Below, in pieces: positions 7,988 to 18,006 of a stretch of DNA of 64,000 nt. A program made the position numbers and the translations under genes. The notes below the pieces were generated by a model. It worked only from the letters and a program-made list of their open reading frames with translations. It was not told where the DNA came from and searched no databases. Every line of letters begins with the position of its first letter. The first letter of the stretch is position 1. Origin of the DNA: Gammaproteobacteria bacterium (GTDB taxonomy: Bacteria; Pseudomonadota; Gammaproteobacteria; SZUA-152); contig DROS01000066.1 in assembly GCA_011321815.1 (NCBI GenBank), positions 33,186 to 97,185 of the forward strand, given 5' to 3'.

Positions 7988-10963
7988 ATGAGTGTCGGAA
8001 ATCGAATATCCCTCAAAACCAAAACCTATCTACTGGTACTGCTCAGTGCGGTGGTGGCTTTGGTCCTGTCTTTTGTATCCAACAACGGGCTGGATAGTCT
8101 TAGTATCGAAATGGATGATCTGGTTTTTGCGACGAAAATCGAGCGGTATACCAATAAGCTTATACTGGAGGAGCAGAATTATCGTTTAAACACCAATGGC
8201 TCAGTGTATGACATTGAGGAGGCGAACCAGGCCTACGCAAATGCCATAAAATATGTGGAAAAAATTTACCAAACACTCGGTCAGGTGCACAATTTGGCTG
8301 AGGAGGCGTTATTACCGGAGAATTTACAGAAAATCCGTTATTCAACGGATGAGTACAAAAAATTGTACCTGACCGGAGTTACGTTATTAATCGAATTGAA
8401 CAAGCAGGCGGATGCGTTGGAAATTGAGGGCGAATACATCACGCGGCAAATACAGGAATATGTAGAAGCCAAGCGGCTGGAGATAAAACAAGACCTGAGT
8501 CAGAAAACCATCGAAAAAATCAATAACGGTTCGAATATCTGGCAATACACTTATGTCACCCGGTTGCATGAAAAAAAATACCGGCTAAGCCCGGATATGG
8601 CAGTGTACGCTGCATTTAAGCAAGACTTCCGGTTTATGATGAGCGAATGGGATCGTTTAAGGGGGATGTCAAATCAACCTTTTGAATTCGAAAAGCTGGA
8701 AAAATTTAATCGCTCTGCCCGTTTGTATGAAGCCGTGATGCGCTCGTGGGTGGAAACCAACAAGCGATTTGTTTTAGACGTGCTGCCCAAAATGAAACAG
8801 TTGGGTGAAAATGTTATTGCCAATGCCGTGCAGTCAGCTGAACGTTCGGTAAGCCATATGTCCGCAGAACGTAATCGTGTTGCAATGATTCTGTTAATGG
8901 TGAGTATAACAACAATTGTTTTGGGGCTGTTGTTTGGTGCGGCGATTGCCAGGTCAATCACGTCTGTTGTTGCATCGTTTCAAAATGGGTTATTGAATTT
9001 CTTTCAATATCTTAACCAGGAGCAAAAGACCGCGCGGCCCATTGTTGTACAGGGGCGGGATGAAATTGCTGTAATGGCTGGTGTGGTCAACGAAAACATT
9101 ATTAAGATTCAGGAGGTGATGGATCGCAAGGCTGATTATCAACAGGCTTTGCTGGAGTGGTCAAAAGTGGATTATCAGGATCATGCGGTGACGCTTAGCA
9201 AGGCGACTGAATTGTCTGCAAAGGCATTGCATGTGGAGCGTGTCAGTATTTGGCTGTTTAGTGACGATAAAACAGTGTTGACCTGTGCAGATTTGTTTGA
9301 GAGGAGTTTATGCCGGCATACAAATGGCGCAGTATTGACCGCGGAAGAGTTTCCTGATTATTTTGAAATCATCAAGCGTGGTGAAATTCTGGCTGTGAGC
9401 CATGCCAGAGAGGATATTTGTACCCGTGCGTTTAATAAAAAATATTTTGAACCTTTAAATATTTATTCCACGTTGGACTTGCCTATTATCCAGGGCGATA
9501 AATTGATTGGTATTATTTGTCATGAGAGCGTTGGAAAAATAAAATCATGGGAATTGGATGAGCGGGAGTTTGCCAGCTCAGTGGTAAACGCTATTTCATT
9601 ATCGCTTGAAATCAAAAAACGTCACTTGGTTCAGGAGGAGCTGAAGGCTCAAAAAGAAATATTTCATTATCATGCGCATCATGATGCGCTCACCGGGTTG
9701 CCAAACCGTTTTCTGTTTGATGATCGTCTTTGTCAGGCAATTAAGCAGGCACAGCGCAGTGGTACAAAAATCGCGGTTTTGTTTCTTGATCTGGATCATT
9801 TCAAGCGAATCAATGATTCAATGGGGCATAAGGTGGGTGATGAGCTGTTGGTGGAGGTAGCTCGTCGTTTGCGAAGCAAAATCCGCCAGACCGACACGCT
9901 GGCCCGGTTGGGTGGTGATGAATTTGCCATTGTGCTGGATCATGTGATTAATCTTGATGTGGTCGTGAGTGTGACGCGCGATCTGCTTCAGGTCATGGAT
10001 GCGCCAATTGAGTTATCAAACCAATCGTTCTTTGTGACCTTGAGTGTAGGAGTGGTTATTTGTCCGGATGATGGGGATGCGCCGGAGGAGTTGCTTAAGC
10101 ATGCTGATACGGCGATGTATCAGGCCAAGGAGGATGGTCGGAATACCTATCAGTTTTATGCTCATACGATGACGGAAAAGGCTTTTGAGCGAATCGCAAT
10201 GGAAACCAGTTTTCGTAATGCGCTGAACAGGGAGGAGTTTGTTATCCATTATCAGCCGCAAGTGGATGCAAATACAGGCCGGTTTGTTGGTATGGAGGCT
10301 TTGATCCGCTGGATGCACCCTGATATGGGGCTGGTGCCTCCGTCTATGTTTTTGGGCTTTGCCAATGAAACGGGGTTGATCATTCCCATGGATCAGTGGG
10401 TGATGAAAACGGCCATGTTGCAAGTGGCGCACTGGTATCAAAGTGGGTTGCAGCCAGGGGTGCTGGCACTGAATGTTTCGATGCGGCAGCTGCAAAAAGA
10501 GAATTTTGTCGAGACAATACAGCTGTTGCTGCAAGAAACCCGTTGCCAGCCCCAATGGCTGGAGCTGGAGGTGACAGAAGAATACATAATGGAGGACACC
10601 AGCATGGTGATACAGATGCTCAATGAGGTGAAGGATTTGGGCATCAGTTTGGCAATTGATGATTTTGGCACAGGTTATTCGTCCCTGTCGCAGCTTAAGC
10701 GCCTTCCTATTAACAAACTGAAGATTGATCGTTCTTTTGTGCGCGATCTGCCGCATGATGATGAAGATGTTGTGATCTCAAAAACAGTTATTGCATTGTG
10801 CCGGAACATGGGGTTGAGTGTGGTGGCGGAAGGTGTGGAAACCGAAGAACAAAAAGATTTCCTGTTGCAAAATGGTTGCCATTATATACAGGGGTATTAT
10901 TATGCCAAGCCTATGTTGGCGGCGGATCTTGAAGAGCAACTAAGGGCGCAAACCCAGGCCTGA
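7988..10963 (+). CDS. membrane GGDEF-EAL dual c-di-GMP enzyme with GAF domain
   Basis: A 991-residue protein. TM1 is at about 14-32 and a long helical periplasmic sensor spans about 33-296. TM2 is at about 297-320, followed by a HAMP-like linker, a GAF domain (about 395-550), GGDEF and EAL. The active-site GGDEF is intact at 642-646, with an RxxD inhibitory site (RQTD, 633-636) five residues upstream. The EAL domain keeps EAL (770-772), the Asn of LNVS, the Glu of EVTEE, DDFGTG (DD 891-892), the Lys of KLKID and the Glu of VVAEGVE. Both synthesis and hydrolysis of c-di-GMP are therefore possible on sequence grounds. It is monocistronic. Confidence 0.93.
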   Translation: MSVGNRISLKTKTYLLVLLSAVVALVLSFVSNNGLDSLSIEMDDLVFATKIERYTNKLILEEQNYRLNTNGSVYDIEEANQAYANAIKYVEKIYQTLGQVHNLAEEALLPENLQKIRYSTDEYKKLYLTGVTLLIELNKQADALEIEGEYITRQIQEYVEAKRLEIKQDLSQKTIEKINNGSNIWQYTYVTRLHEKKYRLSPDMAVYAAFKQDFRFMMSEWDRLRGMSNQPFEFEKLEKFNRSARLYEAVMRSWVETNKRFVLDVLPKMKQLGENVIANAVQSAERSVSHMSAERNRVAMILLMVSITTIVLGLLFGAAIARSITSVVASFQNGLLNFFQYLNQEQKTARPIVVQGRDEIAVMAGVVNENIIKIQEVMDRKADYQQALLEWSKVDYQDHAVTLSKATELSAKALHVERVSIWLFSDDKTVLTCADLFERSLCRHTNGAVLTAEEFPDYFEIIKRGEILAVSHAREDICTRAFNKKYFEPLNIYSTLDLPIIQGDKLIGIICHESVGKIKSWELDEREFASSVVNAISLSLEIKKRHLVQEELKAQKEIFHYHAHHDALTGLPNRFLFDDRLCQAIKQAQRSGTKIAVLFLDLDHFKRINDSMGHKVGDELLVEVARRLRSKIRQTDTLARLGGDEFAIVLDHVINLDVVVSVTRDLLQVMDAPIELSNQSFFVTLSVGVVICPDDGDAPEELLKHADTAMYQAKEDGRNTYQFYAHTMTEKAFERIAMETSFRNALNREEFVIHYQPQVDANTGRFVGMEALIRWMHPDMGLVPPSMFLGFANETGLIIPMDQWVMKTAMLQVAHWYQSGLQPGVLALNVSMRQLQKENFVETIQLLLQETRCQPQWLELEVTEEYIMEDTSMVIQMLNEVKDLGISLAIDDFGTGYSSLSQLKRLPINKLKIDRSFVRDLPHDDEDVVISKTVIALCRNMGLSVVAEGVETEEQKDFLLQNGCHYIQGYYYAKPMLAADLEEQLRAQTQA

Positions 10964-11106
10964 GTCACTTGTGTTCAAAAGGGCTCTCCAGGGGTCAAAA
11001 AAGACGGCTGCGATGAAAAACGCCTGATTTTCTGCCAGCATTCCTTCTCAGTCTTTCCCAGAGTCGATTTTGGACGTTTCGTGCGCGTGCTGTAGGGTGG
11101 CGGGTG

Positions 11107-11115
11107 TGGTATGAT
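11107..11115 (+). promoter_or_regulatory. possible extended -10 promoter element for gyrA
   Basis: TGGTATGAT matches an extended -10 (TGnTATGAT) about 100 bp before the gyrA start. The region 17-18 bp upstream is a poor -35 match, so this is only a candidate. Confidence 0.3.
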
Positions 11116-11218
11116 TCCGCGATTAAAAGAGCGCTCAAGCGCTGCTTATTCCCTGAAGCCGGAGCTTTGAAACCAGAGCCGAGACCATTTTTTCTTGAAG
11201 AGGTAGTGGCATACACCT

Positions 11219-13795
11219 ATGACAGACAGCATCGAGTTCGCCAAAGAAACCCTCCCTGTCAATATTGAAGAGGAGATGAAGCAGTCTTACCTTGATTATG
11301 CCATGAGCGTCATCGTTGGCCGCGCCTTGCCGGATGTGCGTGATGGCCTCAAGCCTGTGCATCGTCGCGTGCTTTATGCCATGAGCGTGCTGGGCAATGA
11401 CTGGAACAAGCCCTACAAGAAATCCGCCCGTGTGGTGGGTGATGTCATCGGTAAATACCATCCTCATGGTGATACTGCGGTATACGACACCATCGTGCGT
11501 ATGGCCCAGCCATTTTCGTTGCGCTACATGCTGGTGGACGGGCAGGGCAACTTCGGTTCGGTGGATGGGGATTCCGCCGCCGCCATGCGTTACACCGAAG
11601 TACGTATGGCCAAAATTGCCCACGAGCTGCTGGCTGACCTGGATAAAGAGACGGTTGACTTTATCCCCAACTATGATGAATCCGAGCACGAACCCGCCGT
11701 ATTTCCATCGCGCCTGCCCAATCTGCTGATCAACGGCAGCTCCGGTATTGCCGTGGGCATGGCCACCAATATCCCGCCGCACAACCTTAACGAGGTGGTG
11801 GATGCCGTGCTGGCGCTGATTGATGATCCCTCATTGGATATCAATGCGCTGATCGATATCGTGCCGGGCCCGGATTTTCCCACTGAAGGCATTATCAATG
11901 GCGTACGTGGTATTCGTGAGGCCTATCGCACTGGCCGTGGCCGCGTGCTGGTGCGGGCCCGCACGGAAATAGAAGAACACGGCAACGGTCGTCAGCGCAT
12001 TGTGGTCACCGAGCTGCCATATCAGGTGAACAAGGCGCGTCTCATCGAAAAAATTGCGCATCTGGTACGTGATAAAAAGATCGAAGGCATCAGTGAGCTG
12101 CGTGATGAGTCGGACAAGGACGGCATGCGTATGGTTATCGAACTCAAGCGTGGCGAAGTGCCCGAAGTGCTGATCAACAACCTTTATTCGCAGACGCAGA
12201 TGCAGAATACCTTCGGCATCAACATGGTGGCGCTGGTGGATGGCCAGCCACGGTTGCTGAATCTCAAGCAGATATTGCAGGCCTTTATTGACCATCGCCG
12301 TGTGGTAGTGACCCGTCGCACTATTTTTGATCTGCGCAAGGCGCGTGAAAAAGCGCACATTCGTGAAGGCCTGGCTGTTGCGCTGACAAATATCGACCCG
12401 ATTATTGCGTTGATCAAATCTGCACCGAACCCTGCTCAGGCCAAAATCAAACTGATGGATGCCGGCTGGGAGCCCGGTGTGGTATTGACGATGCTGGAGC
12501 GTTCCGGCGCCGAATCTTCGCGCCCCGACAATCTGGGCCGGGAATTTGGTTTGGTGGATGGCAAATATCGTTTGTCTGAAGCACAGGCCCAGGCCATTCT
12601 GGAAATGCGCCTGCATCGTTTGACCGGTCTTGAGCAGGACAAAATCCTTAACGAATATGAAGAGCTGCTTATCGTTATCGCCGACCTGCTGGATATCCTC
12701 GGCAGCGTTGAGCGCCTGATGCAGGTGATTCGTGAAGAGTTGCAGGAAATCAAAGAACAGTACGGTGACGAGCGGCGCACTGAAATTCGTGAATCTGAAG
12801 CGGACATCAATCTTGAAGATTTGATTACTGAAGAAGATGTGGTGGTGACACTGTCGCACGAGGGTTATGCCAAATGCCAGCCACTGACGGATTATCGCGC
12901 CCAGCGTCGCGGTGGTCGCGGCAAGTCAGCCACCAATATGAAAGACGAGGATTTTGTCGACAAGCTGTTTGTCGCCAGCACCCACGATACGATTCTGTGT
13001 TTCTCCAGTCAAGGCAAGATGTACTGGAAAAAAGTCTACGAGCTGCCACAAGCAGGGCGTGCAGCGCGTGGCAAGCCCATCGTTAACTTGTTACCGTTAG
13101 AAGAAGGTGAGCGTATTAACGCCATCCTGCCCATTCGTGAATACGAAGAGGGTAAATTTATCTTCTTCGCCACAGCTAACGGTACGGTGAAAAAGACACC
13201 GCTGGTGGATTATTCCCGGCCGCGTGCCAGCGGCATTCGTGCCATTGATTTACGCGATGGTGATCAGCTGGTGGGTGTGGATATTACGGATGGTAGTCGT
13301 GATGTGATGCTGTTTACCAGCGCGGGCAAAGCCATTCGTTTCAATGAATCCAATGTGCGCGCCATGGGTCGTACTGCCGGCGGTGTGCGTGGTGTGAAGC
13401 TGGCAGATAATGCCAGAGTGATTTCGCTGATTATCGCCGATGAAGGTTGTGTGCTGACGGTGACAGAAAATGGTTATGGTAAACGTACGGCCGTGGATCA
13501 GTATCCCAGCCATGGTCGAGGTGGACAGGGTGTTATCTCCATTCAGGGCGGTGAGCGTAATGGCGCCGTGGTGGGTGCGGTGCTGGTGTCGGATGATGAT
13601 CAGATCATGCTGATTTCCGATGGAGGTACTTTGGTGCGTACCCGTGTGACAGAGATTTCAGTACTGGGGCGCAACACTCAGGGTGTAAGGCTTATTAAAT
13701 TGTCCAATGGTGAGAAGCTGGTGGGTATCGAGCGTGTTGCCGAGACCGAGGACGATGATGGTGACGAGGCGGATGACGTGTCGTCAGAAGATTGA
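11219..13795 (+). CDS. gyrA: DNA gyrase subunit A
   Basis: Cuts and rejoins DNA in the type II topoisomerase that supercoils the chromosome. It is 858 residues, near the usual length. The catalytic tyrosine is Y125 (MRYTEVRM). The C-terminal beta-pinwheel carries a complete GyrA box QRRGGRG, which separates it from ParC. The quinolone-determining region reads [10 protein letters not shown]: Thr takes the Escherichia coli Ser83 position, as in pseudomonads, and the Asp87 equivalent is kept, so there is no obvious resistance change. The tail is very acidic ([10 protein letters not shown]). GAAGAGG precedes the ATG. Confidence 0.98.
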   Translation: MTDSIEFAKETLPVNIEEEMKQSYLDYAMSVIVGRALPDVRDGLKPVHRRVLYAMSVLGNDWNKPYKKSARVVGDVIGKYHPHGDTAVYDTIVRMAQPFSLRYMLVDGQGNFGSVDGDSAAAMRYTEVRMAKIAHELLADLDKETVDFIPNYDESEHEPAVFPSRLPNLLINGSSGIAVGMATNIPPHNLNEVVDAVLALIDDPSLDINALIDIVPGPDFPTEGIINGVRGIREAYRTGRGRVLVRARTEIEEHGNGRQRIVVTELPYQVNKARLIEKIAHLVRDKKIEGISELRDESDKDGMRMVIELKRGEVPEVLINNLYSQTQMQNTFGINMVALVDGQPRLLNLKQILQAFIDHRRVVVTRRTIFDLRKAREKAHIREGLAVALTNIDPIIALIKSAPNPAQAKIKLMDAGWEPGVVLTMLERSGAESSRPDNLGREFGLVDGKYRLSEAQAQAILEMRLHRLTGLEQDKILNEYEELLIVIADLLDILGSVERLMQVIREELQEIKEQYGDERRTEIRESEADINLEDLITEEDVVVTLSHEGYAKCQPLTDYRAQRRGGRGKSATNMKDEDFVDKLFVASTHDTILCFSSQGKMYWKKVYELPQAGRAARGKPIVNLLPLEEGERINAILPIREYEEGKFIFFATANGTVKKTPLVDYSRPRASGIRAIDLRDGDQLVGVDITDGSRDVMLFTSAGKAIRFNESNVRAMGRTAGGVRGVKLADNARVISLIIADEGCVLTVTENGYGKRTAVDQYPSHGRGGQGVISIQGGERNGAVVGAVLVSDDDQIMLISDGGTLVRTRVTEISVLGRNTQGVRLIKLSNGEKLVGIERVAETEDDDGDEADDVSSED

Positions 13796-13849
13796 TTGTG
13801 GCGGATTGTTCTGGTTTTTGAGTATTGGTGCAGAAAATGGAGTTTATTC

Positions 13850-14260
13850 GTGGCGGTTTATCTGGACTATGAAGGTATTGACGGGAGTGTTACCGCAGAA
13901 GGGTACCCGGGACATATAGAAATACAGTCATTTGATTATAAGACCACACGGAAAATTTCTATGGAAGTGGGGCGTTTAGCGAATCGTGAATCTCTTCACC
14001 CTGAAATCAGCACAGTGTCACTGCTTAAATACTTTGACAAATCAAGTACAGGGCTTCTCAAAGAGTCGCTTGCGGGCTCGGTTGGTAAAACGGCCATTAT
14101 CAAATTTGTGCGTACCGGAGCAGATCAGGTGCAGGAATATATGGGTTGCACGTTGGAGGATTGCCTCGTAAGTCGTTATGCGATAACGGCCAGTATTTAT
14201 GCCTGTGCCCGAATGATGATGGGGATGCCCCTGGTTATTGGCAATAACAATATAAATTAG
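13850..14260 (+). CDS. orphan Hcp-like protein (type VI secretion tube family), C-terminally shortened
   Basis: A 136-residue reading resembling haemolysin-coregulated protein. It has VAVYLDYEGIDGSVTAEGYP, then HIEIQSFDYKTTRKIS, VSLLKYFDKSSTGLLKESL, and YMGCTLEDCLVSRYAITAS, matching the Hcp order of motifs (IDGxxGE, SF/SW strand, KxxDKSS, LED..VS.YS). GTG at 13850 is chosen because TGGAG lies about 8 nt upstream and the family begins MAVxxxxxxxGI. The final Hcp strands (about 25-30 residues, usually ESxxLNFxxIExxY) are missing. The protein ends instead in an unrelated ARMMMGMPLVIGNNNIN, suggesting truncation or a late frameshift. No other T6SS gene is present here. It sits 54 bp after gyrA and 18 bp before serC. 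Confidence 0.65.
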   Translation: MAVYLDYEGIDGSVTAEGYPGHIEIQSFDYKTTRKISMEVGRLANRESLHPEISTVSLLKYFDKSSTGLLKESLAGSVGKTAIIKFVRTGADQVQEYMGCTLEDCLVSRYAITASIYACARMMMGMPLVIGNNNIN

Positions 14261-14278
14261 AGATGAATAGGAGTTGTA

Positions 14279-15364
14279 ATGAGACGCGTGTTTAATTTTA
14301 GTGCGGGCCCTGCGGCGTTACCACAGGAAGTGTTGGAAAAGGCTCAGGCAGAAATTCTGGACTGGCATGATGCCGGTATGTCAGTGATGGAAATGAGCCA
14401 TCGTGGCAAGGAGTTCATGTCTATTGCGGCACAGGCCGAGGCCGATTTGCGTGAAGTAATGGCCATTCCAGATAACTACAAGGTGTTATTTTTGCAGGGT
14501 GGCGCGTCCAGCCAGTTTGCCATGGTGCCGTTGAATCTGCTGCGTGGTAAAACATCGGCGGATTATTATCGCACGGGCTCCTGGTCGAAAAAGGCCATTG
14601 CCGAAGCCAAGCGTTATTGCGATGTAAACATTGTTGCTGATACTGAAACCGGCGGAAAATTTACCACGGTGCCGGAAGAAGGCAGTGTGACATTTAATCC
14701 TGATGCAGCCTATGTGCATTACACGCCCAATGAAACGATCGAAGGCGTGGAATTTTCTTACGTGCCGGATACCGGTGATATACCCCTGGTTGCCGATATG
14801 TCATCAACCATTTTGTCGCGGCAAATTGATGTCTCCAGATTTGCCATTATCTACGCGGGTGCGCAAAAAAACATCGGCCCTGCCGGTCTCACCATTGTTA
14901 TCGTGCGTGATGATTTGATTGGTAATGTAAAAGAAGGCGCACCAGCTATGTTTGATTATGCGGTGCATGCCAAAAATGATTCCATGTATAACACGCCGCC
15001 CACCTATGGCTGGTATCTGGCTGGGTTGGTTTTTGCCTGGCTCAAGGAAAAGGGTGGTTTGGCGGCAATGGGTGAAATCAATCAGCGTAAGGCAGAAAAA
15101 TTATACGCTGCGATTGATGCATCGGGTTTTTACGCGAATCCTGTCGCCAATCATTGTCGCTCCTGGATGAATGTGCCATTCACGCTGGCTAATGCTGATC
15201 TGGATGCCACGTTTCTTGCCGAAGCCAAAGAAGTGGGTTTGGTGACCTTAAAAGGGCACCGTTCAGTGGGTGGTATGCGCGCAAGTATTTATAACGCCAT
15301 GTCTGAAGCGGGTGTGGATGCATTGATTGCGTTTATGGCGGATTTTGAAAAACGTCACGCTTAA
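14279..15364 (+). CDS. serC: phosphoserine aminotransferase
   Basis: Transfers the amino group from glutamate to 3-phosphohydroxypyruvate in serine synthesis, and also acts in pyridoxine synthesis. A 361-residue class V PLP enzyme. FNFSAGPAALP is at the N-terminus, SVMEMSHRGKEF follows, and ADMSSTILSRQIDVSRF leads to the PLP lysine K197 in AGAQKNIGPAG. GAATAGGAG gives a good ribosome-binding site. It is followed by serA, completing two of the three serine steps in one place. Confidence 0.97.
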   Translation: MRRVFNFSAGPAALPQEVLEKAQAEILDWHDAGMSVMEMSHRGKEFMSIAAQAEADLREVMAIPDNYKVLFLQGGASSQFAMVPLNLLRGKTSADYYRTGSWSKKAIAEAKRYCDVNIVADTETGGKFTTVPEEGSVTFNPDAAYVHYTPNETIEGVEFSYVPDTGDIPLVADMSSTILSRQIDVSRFAIIYAGAQKNIGPAGLTIVIVRDDLIGNVKEGAPAMFDYAVHAKNDSMYNTPPTYGWYLAGLVFAWLKEKGGLAAMGEINQRKAEKLYAAIDASGFYANPVANHCRSWMNVPFTLANADLDATFLAEAKEVGLVTLKGHRSVGGMRASIYNAMSEAGVDALIAFMADFEKRHA

Positions 15365-15370
15365 AAAATT

Positions 15371-15400
15371 ACCGTAGGGTGGCAGTGCCCACCCTGCGCA
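15371..15400. repeat. GGTGGCAGTGCCCACC palindrome copy
   Basis: AGGGTGGCAGTGCCCACCCT at 15376-15395 is a near-perfect palindrome of the same family as the doublet near 2406. It lies in the 66-bp serC-serA gap and is transcribed with the operon. Confidence 0.7.
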
Positions 15401-15430
15401 TTGCGGGAAAATGAATTTAAGGACAGCAAT

Positions 15431-16594
15431 ATGTACAAAATTTTAACATTGAACAACATTTCCGTTGCCGGACTGGAGCGTCTGCCGCGTGAAAACTATG
15501 AAGTGGCTTCGGAGATTCGACATCCTGATGCCATTCTGTTGCGTTCTTTCAAAATGCATGACATGGATATTCCATCGACGCTGAAAGCAGTAGGGCGTGC
15601 GGGTGCCGGTGTTAACAATATTCCTGTGGAGAAGATGAGTGCTGCCGGCATTCCTGTGTTTAACGCACCGGGCGCCAATGCCAATGCAGTAAAAGAGCTG
15701 GTGGTGACGGGTATGTTATTGGCTTGTCGTAACATTTGTCAGGCTTGGGCGTTTGCGCGTGCACTGGAAGGTGATGATGCGGCAATCAACAAGCAGGTTG
15801 AGGCGGGCAAAAAAGACTTTGGTGGTTTTGAGCTGCCTGGCCGTACCCTGGGTGTGGTTGGTTTGGGCGCCATTGGTCGTCAGGTGGCCAATGCGGCTGT
15901 TGCGCTGGGTATGAAAGTTGTTGGTTTTGATCCGGGCATTACTGTGGAGGGGGCCTGGGCCTTGTCGGCTAATGTGAAAAAGGCGGCTACGGTGGATGAG
16001 TTGTTATCACAGGTGGATTTCGTTACTTTCCATGTGCCGCTTATCGAAGCCACTAAACACATGATCAATGCGCAACGCCTGAAAAATATGAAGGACAACG
16101 TGGTGATTCTCAACTTTGCCCGTGGTGGCATTGTGGATGATGAGGCTGTGTCTGAGGCAATCAAAGCAGGCAAGGTCTATGCTTACGTGTGTGATTTTCC
16201 CTCCAACCTGCTAAAAAAACATGAACGGGTAATTACCTTGCCGCATTTGGGGGCGTCGACGGTGGAGGCGGAAGATAACTGCGCCATCATGGTGGCGGAG
16301 CAGGTGCGTGATTATCTGGAGAATGGCAATATTACCAATTCGGTGAATTTTCCCGAAGTGAATATGCCGCGTACTGAAGGTGTACGCATTGCTGTTGTGA
16401 ATTCCAATGTGCCCAATATGGTAGGGCAGATTACCACGGCGCTGGCTGGTGGCGGTTTGAATATTATTGATATGCTTAACAAATCCTGTGGTGATTTGGC
16501 TTACACTCTGGTGGATGTTGATAAGGATGCATCGGAGGCCGTGCTGGATGCTGTACGCGCCATTGATGGTGTATTGGCTGTACGGGCGATATAA
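15431..16594 (+). CDS. serA: D-3-phosphoglycerate dehydrogenase
   Basis: Oxidises 3-phosphoglycerate with NAD as the first committed step of serine synthesis. It is 387 residues: an NAD-dependent 2-hydroxyacid dehydrogenase fold with Rossmann motif GLGAIG near residues 147-152, catalytic Arg in NFARGGIVDD, and the catalytic His in LPHLGAST. A short ACT domain at the C-terminus (residues about 318-387, VVNSNVPNMVGQI) may bind serine. This is the short SerA type. ATG at 15431 is chosen over upstream in-frame codons because AAGGA ends 7 nt before it. Confidence 0.93.
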   Translation: MYKILTLNNISVAGLERLPRENYEVASEIRHPDAILLRSFKMHDMDIPSTLKAVGRAGAGVNNIPVEKMSAAGIPVFNAPGANANAVKELVVTGMLLACRNICQAWAFARALEGDDAAINKQVEAGKKDFGGFELPGRTLGVVGLGAIGRQVANAAVALGMKVVGFDPGITVEGAWALSANVKKAATVDELLSQVDFVTFHVPLIEATKHMINAQRLKNMKDNVVILNFARGGIVDDEAVSEAIKAGKVYAYVCDFPSNLLKKHERVITLPHLGASTVEAEDNCAIMVAEQVRDYLENGNITNSVNFPEVNMPRTEGVRIAVVNSNVPNMVGQITTALAGGGLNIIDMLNKSCGDLAYTLVDVDKDASEAVLDAVRAIDGVLAVRAI

Positions 16595-16901
16595 CGGCGG
16601 TAGAGCGTAAAGTTAAAAAATAAAAGTCATGTTATTCATGTTACCGTTATTTTACTGTCACTCCGGTCTGAGCGGATGGCGGAAGAGAGTGTATTTAACC
16701 TGAATCCGTGTCTTCATGGCGGCGCATAGCACAAGCTCTTGCTTCCACCCTGAAGATACGGACCCAGGTTTAAGTCTGACACAACCCGTTGAATCATAGA
16801 GAAGGCGATGCGGAAACAGTTGCCGGGCAGGGTCGATTGGTGTGTCAGAGTAAGAACTTCCCCGAAAATAACCAGCAGTTGCATGTCACCTACTAAAACT
16901 T
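16595..16901. other. 307-bp structured intergenic segment before pheA
   Basis: It contains two strong stem-loops. Arms at 16697-16716 and 16751-16770 pair over 17 of 20 positions and enclose a small inner AAGC/GCTT hairpin. Arms at 16775-16786 and 16839-16849 (TCTGACACA-CC/GGTGTGTCAGA) pair next. A short reading from ATG 16629 contains two Phe and one Tyr codon but has no ribosome-binding site. No named RNA family was recognised. It could be a cis-regulatory leader of pheA or a separate small RNA. Confidence 0.55.
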
Positions 16902-17981
16902 ATGACCACTAAACTTGACACAATCCGACAAAAAATTGATGTGCTGGATAAAAAGCTCCAGGACCTGATCAGTGAGCGTGCGCGCCTTGCACAGGAGGTG
17001 GCGCAGGTAAAACAGGCGCAGGGTGATAATGCGGTTTATTATCGCCCGGAACGCGAAGCCGCAGTGTTGCGTGAAGTGCTGGCGCGTAACGAAGGCCCGT
17101 TGTCCGGTGAGGATATGGCGCGCTTGTTTCGTGAAATCATGTCCGCCTGCCTGGCATTGGAACAGCCGTTAAAAATAGCCTTTCTTGGGCCCGAAGGTAC
17201 CTTCACCCAGGCTGCTGCACTGAAGCACTTCGGTCATTCGGTGCACACTGTTCCAATGACAGCTATTGACGAAGTCTTTCGTGAAGTGGAGTCTGGTGCG
17301 GTAAATTATGGCGTGGTGCCGGTGGAAAATTCCACCGAGGGTGTTATTAATCACACACTGGATATGTTCATGCAATCTTCGCTGATTATTTGTGGGGAGG
17401 TGGAGCTGCGCGTTCATCACCATTTGTTGGGTAAAAATCAGGATCGCAGCAAATTGCAGCGCATCTATTCACACCAGCAATCACTGGCTCAATGCCGTGA
17501 ATGGCTGGATGTGCATTTGTCCGGTGTGGAACGGGTATCGGTCAGTTCCAATGCGAAAGCGGCGCAACGTGCGGCCAGTGAAAAACAGACAGCAGCCATC
17601 GCCAGTGATATTGCCGCTGATATTTATGGTCTCGAAATACTGGAAGCGAATATTGAAGATAACCCCGATAACACTACGCGCTTTCTGATTATTGGCCGCC
17701 AGATGGTTTCGCCCAGTGGTGATGATAAAACCTCTTTACTGGTTTCCACACCCAACAAACCAGGGGCGCTGCACCAATTGCTGAAGCCGTTTGCGGACAA
17801 TGCTATTTCCATGAGTCGTATTGAGTCCCGGCCCTCCCGTTTGGCTAACTGGGAATATGTATTTTTTATTGATATCAGTGGCCATGTTGACGATGAAAAG
17901 GTCAAGCGGTGTTTGGATACATTATGCGAGAAAACCGCCATGCTTAAGGTGCTGGGTTCCTATCCCCGGGCGGTTTTATAA
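16902..17981 (+). CDS. pheA: bifunctional chorismate mutase / prephenate dehydratase (P-protein)
   Basis: Converts chorismate to prephenate and then phenylpyruvate on the phenylalanine branch. It is 359 residues. An AroQ-type chorismate mutase helix bundle spans about 1-90, with the motif VLDKKLQDLISERARLAQEV. Prephenate dehydratase spans about 93-275 with the catalytic TRF of NTTRFLIIG. A C-terminal ACT regulatory domain (about 280-359) has the ESRPSR phenylalanine-binding motif, so feedback inhibition is expected. No strong ribosome-binding site precedes the ATG. hisC, tyrA and aroA follow. Confidence 0.96.
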   Translation: MTTKLDTIRQKIDVLDKKLQDLISERARLAQEVAQVKQAQGDNAVYYRPEREAAVLREVLARNEGPLSGEDMARLFREIMSACLALEQPLKIAFLGPEGTFTQAAALKHFGHSVHTVPMTAIDEVFREVESGAVNYGVVPVENSTEGVINHTLDMFMQSSLIICGEVELRVHHHLLGKNQDRSKLQRIYSHQQSLAQCREWLDVHLSGVERVSVSSNAKAAQRAASEKQTAAIASDIAADIYGLEILEANIEDNPDNTTRFLIIGRQMVSPSGDDKTSLLVSTPNKPGALHQLLKPFADNAISMSRIESRPSRLANWEYVFFIDISGHVDDEKVKRCLDTLCEKTAMLKVLGSYPRAVL

Positions 17982-18006
17982 CTGGATTTAACAGGCCCAC
18001 ATCATT

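Noticed and set aside
7743..7991. 82-codon reading from a TTG before the GGDEF-EAL gene
   Set aside because: No ribosome-binding site, odd Cys/Met-rich composition, and overlap with the next start.
11831..12859. 342-codon minus-strand reading opposite gyrA
   Set aside because: Shadow of gyrA, very rich in His and Gln, with no recognisable domain.
16595..16901. 6S RNA, SRP RNA or a known riboswitch before pheA
   Set aside because: Two stems exist, but the conserved sequences of these RNAs (for example GGAAGGAAGCAG of SRP RNA) are absent.
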